From the NCBI GenBank assembly GCA_943326825.2, contig CALPUT020000154.1, positions 1 through 6,276 of the forward strand: 6,276 nucleotides of DNA, written 5' to 3'. This DNA comes from Chryseobacterium gleum (lineage in GTDB: Bacteria; Bacteroidota; Bacteroidia; Flavobacteriales_D; Crocinitomicaceae). Made by a program: the position numbers and the translations under genes. The notes beneath the pieces were generated by a model. It was not told the DNA's origin and made no database searches. It saw nothing but the letters and a program-made list of their open reading frames with translations. Each line of letters starts with the position of its first letter. Position 1 is the first letter of the stretch. Shown in pieces: positions 1 to 5,283 of this stretch.

Positions 1-653
1 CAATTGCTTATTTTATTGAAAATCATAACGGAAAATCGGTTTTAAAAACTGCTGAAATTCCAGAAGAAGATTCAATTATTAGCAATGTAACTATTCATTC
101 ACTTTTAGCTGAAGGATTTTATTTGTATCCAGGTAAAAAAATAAACTTTCAATCAGAAGAAGGAGAAATTATTGAATGGGAGGTTTTTACAGATGAGATT
201 AATCGAACATACATTTATTGTTACAAAACTAAGTCAACAGCTTATTTTATAAATGACGGTACAATGTTTTACTTTTTTGATTTTGAGGGAAATAAAAAGT
301 CATTGTTGTTTCATTTTTATTTAGCAGGCTATAGAATATTATTAGGTTGTTATGAAACGGTGGTAGTTGAAGATGTTATCCCTCTGATTCACTTCAATTC
401 AATTTTTGTACAATGGACCCAAGATTTTTTAGCACCATTTTACAGATTTACAAAAGCGAATTATCAATCAAAATGTTTGAGTGTTGATAATATTATCGAT
501 CCAACGCATATTGTACTTCAATCAACAGTTGAAGCAAAATTTATCAATTCAACGTTTAAAAACATAGAATTTGATATAGAATTAAGAGATAAAAAAATAA
601 TTAGAATTGGAATAACCCAAAAAGGACTTAAAAAGAATTTTATATGCGTTTAA
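1..653 (+). CDS. Unrecognised protein, 5' end cut by window edge
   Basis: The reading frame is open from the left edge (first full codon at 3) to TAA at 651-653, giving 216 visible residues, so the true start lies outside the window. A TTG at 123 lies inside this open frame and is not needed as a start: the 40 residues before it read as ordinary protein (for example IAYFIENHNGKSVLKTAEIP). The visible part is rich in aromatic residues, with a semi-hydrophobic stretch (LFHFYLAGYRILLGCYETVV) and a WTQDFLAPFYRF segment. The last ~70 residues alternate in a way that suggests beta strands. I do not recognise the family. The stop overlaps the start of the barrel gene by 10 bp (644-653), so the two are probably co-transcribed and translationally coupled, which ties this protein to the envelope function of the cluster. 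Being real coding sequence is well supported; the function is unknown. Confidence 0.8.
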   Translation, partial: IAYFIENHNGKSVLKTAEIPEEDSIISNVTIHSLLAEGFYLYPGKKINFQSEEGEIIEWEVFTDEINRTYIYCYKTKSTAYFINDGTMFYFFDFEGNKKSLLFHFYLAGYRILLGCYETVVVEDVIPLIHFNSIFVQWTQDFLAPFYRFTKANYQSKCLSVDNIIDPTHIVLQSTVEAKFINSTFKNIEFDIELRDKKIIRIGITQKGLKKNFICV

Positions 654-1984
654 TTATTTTTTATTGTGTGTTGTTGATGTCATTCGCATCAGTTGCACAA
701 GAAGAATTAACCTATTCTTCTGTCGATCAGATAACGTACAATCAATTTTTGAAAGATGATTATAAAAGTTTGAAAGAAACAACAAATAAAGCTTTAGACG
801 CTGGAATTGATTTTTATACACTTCGAATGAGAATTGGTATTATTACCTACAATCATAAAAATTATGCAGGAGCATTAACTCATTTCAATAAAGCTTATGA
901 AATGAACCCAAATGATTCAATTGTTCAAGAGTATTTGTATTATTCTTTATTATTTAGTGATCAAATTGAAGAATCAAGAGCTTTTGCTTCTATACTTTCA
1001 ATCGAATTACAACAAAAAATTGGTTATACTAAAAATACATTTGATAATATTGTTGTGACTGCAGGTTATAATTTTAATAACAATGCTACAAAGAATGAAA
1101 ATAAAGTCTTTTACACTTCAGAATATAAAAACATTCAATCATTATTTAATGAAAGTTCGGTAAAAGGCGGTGTATTATTCAAAAGTACAATTGGTAAGCG
1201 GTTTCAATTAACAAATGGCTTAAATTATTACAATCTCGGAGCAAAAGGATCTATTGAGTTAGCAAATAACAGATCAACAAACGATTATCGAAACAACTAC
1301 ATTCAGTATAATTTAGGGCTTGGTTATCAGTTTAAAAAAGGTTGGCTGTTAAGCGGTGGTTTTGGTTATTATCATACAAATGTATCAACATACACAATAG
1401 TTTCAGGAAATATAAATCCGAAGATGCCGCCGCCATTAACACCACCGATTAGTTTTGTTACTGAAGAAAATATTTATAATAATTTCTCAACTTCATTAAC
1501 TATTGGAAAACGGTTCAACTACTTTTACCCAACTTTTTCGTTTCATATTAGTGATTTTTACGATGAAACGAAAACGCAAGAAGAATTTAATTTGACAATT
1601 TATCCTTTTGGTAATACAAATTTGTTTGCAACTTCAAGTTTAAATTACGTGAATGGATCAAGTGCTGAATATGTAATAGGTCAAAAAATAGGTTTCAAGT
1701 TGACTAATCGAATCTTTGTAGATGCTGATTATGCCTCTGGAAATTTTAGTAATAGAATTACTTCGAATGGCTTTATGACGTATAATTCAATGGATAAAAT
1801 TACTAGTCAAACAGGAATAAATATTCATTATTACACGAAATCAAAGTTGGAATACATTTTGAGTGGATATACTCAACAACGACAAGCAAATCTATACAAA
1901 TTTACAGATTTAACGCATTATCAAACAGGTAATTATAATTATATTAATAACAGTATAACATTTACAGTAAAATGGAATTTTTAA
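644..1984 (+). CDS. TPR and outer-membrane beta-barrel protein, YaiO-like
   Basis: 446 residues. Residues 1-19 form a signal peptide (hydrophobic core IIFYCVLLMSFA, cleavage after SVAQ). Residues ~25-125 are helical with a TPR-like repeat (YNHKNYAGALTHFNKAYEMNP, ~69-89). Residues ~134-446 alternate polar and hydrophobic/aromatic positions with Gly-rich turns (LGLGYQF, GGFGYYH, TSLTIGKRF) and end in ITFTVKWNF, the terminal phenylalanine expected for insertion of an outer-membrane barrel. Periplasmic TPRs fused to a barrel of this size are the architecture of YaiO-family proteins, and more distantly of PgaA-type polysaccharide exporters; the assignment rests on architecture and not on a search. 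The ATG at 644 overlaps the previous gene and directly precedes the signal peptide, which decides the start. A proline-rich loop (PPPLTPP, 262-268) sits in the barrel. The inferred role is passage or anchoring of an envelope polymer at the outer membrane; the substrate is unknown. Confidence 0.85.
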   Translation: MRLIIFYCVLLMSFASVAQEELTYSSVDQITYNQFLKDDYKSLKETTNKALDAGIDFYTLRMRIGIITYNHKNYAGALTHFNKAYEMNPNDSIVQEYLYYSLLFSDQIEESRAFASILSIELQQKIGYTKNTFDNIVVTAGYNFNNNATKNENKVFYTSEYKNIQSLFNESSVKGGVLFKSTIGKRFQLTNGLNYYNLGAKGSIELANNRSTNDYRNNYIQYNLGLGYQFKKGWLLSGGFGYYHTNVSTYTIVSGNINPKMPPPLTPPISFVTEENIYNNFSTSLTIGKRFNYFYPTFSFHISDFYDETKTQEEFNLTIYPFGNTNLFATSSLNYVNGSSAEYVIGQKIGFKLTNRIFVDADYASGNFSNRITSNGFMTYNSMDKITSQTGINIHYYTKSKLEYILSGYTQQRQANLYKFTDLTHYQTGNYNYINNSITFTVKWNF

Positions 1985-2589
1985 GAAAAGGAATAGTAGC
2001 AATTGGTATTATTGCTTCATTTCAAACATTCGCACAAGAAAGTAAATCTTTACCTGCAGCTTTTTCAAAAAGTTATGCATTAGAAGCAAAAGGACAATAT
2101 GACGATGCAATTGTTGCAATTAAAGATGTGTATATTGACGGTTCATATACCATGAATTTAAGATTGGGTTGGTTGAACTATCTACAAAAAAAATATGAAC
2201 TTTCAATTTCATATTATCAAAAAGCAAGTATTGGTATGCCAGCTTCATTGGAGCCTCTTTGGGGGATTTTGAATCCATTAGTAGCTTCTGAAAAATGGGC
2301 AGAAGTAGACAAGATTTATTTGTCAATCTTAAAACTTGATCCTAAAAATTCAACTGCAAATTATAAATTGGGTCTAAATTATTATTACCGAAAAAATTAT
2401 ACAACAGCTAAAAAATATTTTGATGTAGCATTGAATGCTTATCCGTTTGATTATAGTTTTTTGATCATAAGTGCTTGGAATAATTATTTTCTAGGAAATA
2501 CTGCAGAAGCTAAAGCACTTTTTTTCAAAGTTTTGTTAATTGATCAAAATGATAAATCAGCAATTGAAGGATTGAGTTTAATTAAATAA
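1972..2589 (+). CDS. Periplasmic TPR protein (first tandem copy)
   Basis: 205 residues. Residues 1-22 are a signal peptide (MEFLRK, hydrophobic IVAIGIIASF, cleavage near TFAQ), so the mature protein is probably periplasmic. The rest is made of about five helical TPR-like units. The clearest runs from ~129 to 158 (YKLGLNYYYRKNYTTAKKYF then DVALNAYP); the next, ~163-193, contains AWNNYFLGNTAEAKALF. Units at ~29-60 and ~63-90 are recognisable, and that at ~95-125 is degenerate. The start ATG lies inside the final codons of the barrel gene (13-bp overlap, 1972-1984), which implies coupled translation. A gap-free alignment with the next gene's product over 177 residues gives ~62% identity by hand count. 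TPRs are protein-protein interaction scaffolds; since the barrel gene also has an N-terminal TPR, this protein probably docks on the barrel or a periplasmic partner. No catalytic motif is visible. Confidence 0.88.
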   Translation: MEFLRKGIVAIGIIASFQTFAQESKSLPAAFSKSYALEAKGQYDDAIVAIKDVYIDGSYTMNLRLGWLNYLQKKYELSISYYQKASIGMPASLEPLWGILNPLVASEKWAEVDKIYLSILKLDPKNSTANYKLGLNYYYRKNYTTAKKYFDVALNAYPFDYSFLIISAWNNYFLGNTAEAKALFFKVLLIDQNDKSAIEGLSLIK

Positions 2590-2609
2590 TAATTATATAA
2601 AAAGCAAAA

Positions 2610-3146
2610 ATGATGAATAAGTTAATAAAATTGATGTTTATTGGATGCTCGATAATTGCATTCAATAGTTTTTCACAAGATGAAACAAAATTAAATGCTG
2701 CGTTTTTATCGAGTTATGATTTTGAAGCAAAAGGAAGTTATGATTTATCTATTAAGTCATTAGAAGATGTTTACGATAAAACTTCTTACATTATTAATCT
2801 TCGATTAGGTTGGTTGAATTATGCTAACAAGAATTATGAAAATTCTATTAAATATTATCAGATAGCCACGTTATTGATGCCAAGTTCAGAAGAAGCTTTA
2901 TGGGCTTTAATTAATCCTTTAGTAGCGAAAGAAAAATGGAATGATGTAGATAAAGCATATTTAGCAATAATTGCAATTGATCCAAAAAATTCAAAGGCAC
3001 ATTATCAATTAGGTTTAAATTATTATTACAGAAAAAATTATATAGCAGCTAAAAAATATTTTGATGTTTCATTAGGATTATATCCCTATGATTATAATAG
3101 TGTTTTGATGAGTGGATGGAACAATTATTTCTTAGGGAATAAATAA
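2610..3146 (+). CDS. Periplasmic TPR protein (second tandem copy), truncated by in-frame TAA
   Basis: 178 residues up to TAA at 3144-3146. The signal peptide covers 1-22 (MMNKLIK, hydrophobic LMFIGCSIIAF, cleavage near SFSQ), and TPR-like units follow as in the upstream sister (YQLGLNYYYRKNYIAAKKYF, 132-151). Two ATGs are adjacent at 2610 and 2613; either could be used, behind an A-rich leader with no clear Shine-Dalgarno. The gap to the previous stop is only 20 bp, so it belongs to the same operon. The protein ends at NNYFLGNK, in the middle of the last TPR, where the sister continues NNYFLGNTAEAK. Reading through the stop restores a 206-residue product whose tail matches the sister to its last residue (see 3147-3230). 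The shortened protein lacks the second helix of its last TPR. It may be a recent pseudogene, a still functional shorter allele, or a sequencing error. Confidence 0.75.
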   Translation: MMNKLIKLMFIGCSIIAFNSFSQDETKLNAAFLSSYDFEAKGSYDLSIKSLEDVYDKTSYIINLRLGWLNYANKNYENSIKYYQIATLLMPSSEEALWALINPLVAKEKWNDVDKAYLAIIAIDPKNSKAHYQLGLNYYYRKNYIAAKKYFDVSLGLYPYDYNSVLMSGWNNYFLGNK

Positions 3147-3230
3147 GAAGCGAAGTTATTATTTAATAGAATTTTATTAATGTATCCAACAGATACATCA
3201 GCAAAAGAAGGTTTAGGTTTAATTAAGTAA
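3147..3230 (+). pseudogene. Severed 3' end of second TPR gene
   Basis: In the same frame as the gene ending at 3146, this stretch encodes 27 residues (EAKLLFNRILLMYPTDTSAK then EGLGLIK) and stops at TAA 3228-3230. It aligns without gaps to the last 27 residues of the first TPR copy (EAKALFFKVLLIDQNDKSAI then EGLSLIK), with 16 identities. That ~59% is the same level as the part before the stop (~62% overall), so this tail was coding until recently. A single change such as CAA to TAA would account for the interruption. No independent start or leader is evident. Confidence 0.7.
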
Positions 3231-3251
3231 ACTTATTGCAGGACGGGATAT

Positions 3252-3298
3252 ATATTAATTTAAGGATTTAATCAATTGTTAAAAACTTAAATTAATAT
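3252..3298. terminator. 13-bp inverted repeat between convergent genes, possible two-way terminator
   Basis: The left arm ATATTAATTTAAG (3252-3264) and right arm CTTAAATTAATAT (3286-3298) are perfect reverse complements with a 21-base loop. It lies between the end of the TPR cluster (3230) and the end of the minus-strand gene (3369), where a shared terminator would be expected. The stem has one GC pair only and no strong U-tract follows on the + strand (GTTTATAG), so it is not a textbook intrinsic terminator. It could equally be a protein-binding dyad. Confidence 0.4.
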
Positions 3299-3368
3299 GT
3301 TTATAGTATATGGCTAATGAAATAATGCATAATTATAGACTTTCACACTTTTGAGATAAAACCAGATA

Positions 3369-4703
3369 CTAACTATTTTCGTAAAAAACAATTACGTTGG
3401 GATTTAAAATCAATAATTTAATCCTCTTATCTTCGGAATGTTTTTGTTCTTGAAATATATCTTCAAAAGGGATCAATGTTTCAGTCGAAATTTTCGTTTT
3501 AAATTCTTTTAATAAATTTTCACGTCTTTTCTTAATTGTATCAATAGAAGGATTATCCCAATTTACAAAATCATTTATTTCAGATATTTCAATTCCAGTG
3601 TCCTTTCTTTTGATAAAAAAAGCTAATATTTCTTTCTCTTTTACATCTAAAATAGAAGTTGAATTATTTACAATCTTTCTTTTACTTTTTTTCTTAAAAC
3701 GTATAAGTAAGAAGCTAGTGAAGCATAGTAATCCGACTAAAATTAATGCTATAACTCCATAATTTATGGATATGACTGGCTTAATAAGCGGTCCTTTAAA
3801 TAAAATTTTTGAGAAAATTTTTGATTTCTCTGTTATTATGACTTCAGCCTTTCTCGTGTTGCAATTTATGGTATGAATCAGTAGACTTGAATTATGAGGG
3901 ATTATTTTTTTAATTTTATTACCTAGATCTGAATCATAAATAACATATTTTTTTTCTGAAAAAAGAAATTGATAGATTGAATTATGATAAAGGATATATT
4001 CTTGATTTGACATGGTGGAAAAATCAGAATAAAAATCAGAATAAAAATCAGGGAAGGATCCCGCAAATAAACCATGATTTTTCCATTTTTTAGTCCCAAA
4101 ATGAAAACTCCAAATTTCTTTTTTTCCTTTCTTGTTAGTTTTTGAGTTTCCAGATATCATATAAAAAACATCATTTTCTACTTTTCCAATGGACATATAC
4201 ATCGGTTTAGGTTGTAGACCTTCAAATTCATAATTATACCATTCTCGATCAAAAATATCATAACGGGTAATCAAATTCTTAAAAGTAAAAAGACCATACC
4301 CTCCAAAAATATGTGGTTCTCCTTTGTATAAGAAAAATGTTCCTCCATATTGATTTTTATGGTGACTAGAGCGATCATCTCGTTTAATCGTGTCATTTTC
4401 TAAGATATACACTTGTCCGCACCCTTTATCTACAAAGAAAATTTTCGACCCTTTTTCATGAAGAATTTCATACCCTTTCAGGAAATCCCTAAATGATTCT
4501 GTGAGGTTGAATTGCAATTTTCTAAATTCCCATTTGTTCAATTTTTGATTGTATTCTTGGCAACCCAAAGAATCATCAATTACTGTGTATTTATTATTTT
4601 GGAAGTTGAAGAATATTAATGGAAATTCTACTTTTGAAATGTATTCTTTTTGTGAAGTACAGTGAAAGTGAATCAATAAGAAGCCTACTAATAATAATCG
4701 CAT
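3369..4703 (-). CDS. Membrane-anchored Kelch-like sensor with cytoplasmic HTH-like domain
   Basis: 444 residues. Residues 1-~18 are a short signal sequence (MRLLLVGFLLIHFHC). The outer domain, ~20-310, is beta-rich with Kelch-like blades: GEPHIFGGYG (128-137) followed by a DIFDREWYNYEF strand, and VENDVFYMISGNSKTN (175-190) followed by EIWSFHFGTKKWKNHG. One transmembrane helix lies at ~313-335 (YGVIALILVGLLCFTSFLLI) and ends in a positively charged RFKKKSKRK, placing the C-terminus in the cytoplasm. Residues ~350-405 (VKEKEILAFFIKRK, ISEINDFVNW, SIDTIKKRRENLLKEF) resemble a winged-helix or LuxR-like DNA-binding unit, and 426-441 look like a closing beta hairpin. Known Bacteroidota regulators combine periplasmic propellers, one membrane helix and a cytoplasmic HTH, so this is probably a one-component membrane-bound regulator. 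No kinase or receiver domain is present. The HTH reading is inference; the CDS and topology are well supported. Confidence 0.85.
   Translation of the reverse strand: MRLLLVGFLLIHFHCTSQKEYISKVEFPLIFFNFQNNKYTVIDDSLGCQEYNQKLNKWEFRKLQFNLTESFRDFLKGYEILHEKGSKIFFVDKGCGQVYILENDTIKRDDRSSHHKNQYGGTFFLYKGEPHIFGGYGLFTFKNLITRYDIFDREWYNYEFEGLQPKPMYMSIGKVENDVFYMISGNSKTNKKGKKEIWSFHFGTKKWKNHGLFAGSFPDFYSDFYSDFSTMSNQEYILYHNSIYQFLFSEKKYVIYDSDLGNKIKKIIPHNSSLLIHTINCNTRKAEVIITEKSKIFSKILFKGPLIKPVISINYGVIALILVGLLCFTSFLLIRFKKKSKRKIVNNSTSILDVKEKEILAFFIKRKDTGIEISEINDFVNWDNPSIDTIKKRRENLLKEFKTKISTETLIPFEDIFQEQKHSEDKRIKLLILNPNVIVFYENS
4019..4051. repeat. In-frame 12-bp tandem repeat inside the sensor gene
   Basis: The unit AAAAATCAGAAT occurs at 4019-4030 and 4031-4042, followed by nine of its bases at 4043-4051. 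On the minus strand it encodes the tetrad repeat FPDFYSDFYSDFS (residues ~217-229) in the outer domain. A 12-bp unit keeps the frame, so copy-number change would lengthen or shorten a loop without disrupting the protein. Confidence 0.7.
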
Positions 4704-4834
4704 ATTAACTTTTTTATTACATTTTGGATAAGTTACTTTTTTTTTATGTTTTGATATATATGAAGTTGATCAATTATTAATACTGGATACAAGTCGCTGT
4801 TAATCAATCGAATTTCAGCATAATTGCTTAAGTG

Positions 4835-4842
4835 CAAATATA
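4835..4842 (-). promoter_or_regulatory. Candidate -7 element for the sensor gene
   Basis: The minus strand reads TATATTTG, matching the Bacteroidota -7 consensus TAnnTTTG, ~132 bases upstream of the sensor ATG (4703). No clear TTG or TTTG -33 box is present at the expected distance further upstream, so support is weak. Confidence 0.25.
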
Positions 4843-4930
4843 TACTTTCTAAATTAATTCGTTTTTAAACTTATTTCAAAGATGATATTTATACAATTAA
4901 ATATATAGATTAAATGTGTGACAGAATGTT

Positions 4931-4950
4931 ATTCTCCTATTTTCTCCTAT
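4931..4950. repeat. 10-bp tandem direct repeat, possible operator
   Basis: ATTCTCCTAT is followed at once by TTTCTCCTAT, so nine of ten bases repeat with a period of one DNA helical turn. The C-rich core stands out from the AT-rich surroundings. Direct repeats one turn apart are typical binding sites for paired HTH proteins, but no regulator can be assigned from sequence. Confidence 0.4.
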
Positions 4951-5041
4951 ATTATTTATGAATTAAAAAGTAAATATAGTCGCATTAAATACTTGGTATT
5001 ATGTTATTTAATTATTTTTTTTAGAATATGTTTTCATTTTT

Positions 5042-5061
5042 AGAGATTTTAAATAATCTCT
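5042..5061. repeat. 7-bp inverted repeat in the divergent region
   Basis: AGAGATT (5042-5048) and AATCTCT (5055-5061) are reverse complements around a 6-base loop, TTAAAT. No T-tract follows on either strand, so it is not an intrinsic terminator. It may be an operator or chance. Confidence 0.35.
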
Positions 5062-5217
5062 GATAAAAAATAGTAGTTATTGAAAATCTCAATTATTAAC
5101 AAAGTAGCCACTTGAAATAAATACGAGTTTAAATTATTCAAAAAAAAGAAGAATTAGTGAATAAAGGCGAATAACGCGCTTTCACATAATTTTTCGATTC
5201 ATTAAAGGTTTCAGATA

Positions 5218-5225
5218 TATTTTTG
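5218..5225 (+). promoter_or_regulatory. Candidate -7 promoter element of the LamG gene
   Basis: TATTTTTG matches the Bacteroidota -7 consensus TAnnTTTG and ends 58 bases before the ATG at 5284, a normal leader length. The matching -33 box is imperfect: the best candidate is TTTTCG at 5191-5196, about 21 bases upstream, against the expected TTTG. The right end of the element overlaps the 9-bp dyad at 5221-5247. Confidence 0.45.
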
Positions 5226-5247
5226 TTAAGGGTAAGCTTTAACAAAA
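5221..5247. promoter_or_regulatory. 9-bp dyad overlapping the LamG promoter
   Basis: TTTTGTTAA (5221-5229) and TTAACAAAA (5239-5247) are perfect reverse complements separated by GGGTAAGCT. The core TTGTTAA occurs again at 5257-5263, and inverted at 5096-5102. Because it overlaps the putative -7 element and the expected transcription start, it could be a repressor operator, or a hairpin at the 5' end of the transcript. Confidence 0.4.
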
Positions 5248-5283
5248 TTTGCCTTATTGTTAAATAATTAAAACAAACAAAAA

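Larger units (their letters stand above)
4704..5283. other. 580-bp divergent non-coding region
   Basis: This stretch lies between the start of the minus-strand sensor gene and the start of the secreted LamG gene. It is very AT-rich, and I see no convincing open frame or RNA gene in it. It holds candidate promoters in both directions (4835-4842 on the minus strand, 5218-5225 on the plus strand), a 10-bp tandem direct repeat (4931-4950), a 7-bp dyad (5042-5061) and a 9-bp dyad (5221-5247). At 580 bp it is long for a simple promoter region, which leaves room for regulatory sites or a small RNA, though none can be identified from sequence alone. Confidence 0.6.

Noticed and set aside
123..125. 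TTG as the start of the first gene
   Set aside because: The frame is open to the left edge with plausible protein before it, so the start is outside the window.
2120..2326. Open frame of 68 codons on the minus strand
   Set aside because: It lies wholly inside the first TPR gene, has no leader or recognisable domain, and the + strand frame is supported by its signal peptide and paralog.
3144..3146. Recoding of TAA as an amino acid
   Set aside because: All other genes here use TAA or TAG as true stops, and no recoding signal such as a downstream stem-loop was seen; a point mutation is simpler.
3147..3230. Independent small gene
   Set aside because: Its match to the sister gene's C-terminus in the same frame shows it is a severed tail.
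4659..4703. Lipoprotein signal (lipobox) in the sensor gene
   Set aside because: The residues before the Cys at 15 are HFH, which does not fit the lipobox, and the protein already has a membrane helix.
5042..5061. Intrinsic terminator in the divergent region
   Set aside because: The stem is short and AT-rich and lacks a T-tract on either strand; no gene ends nearby.
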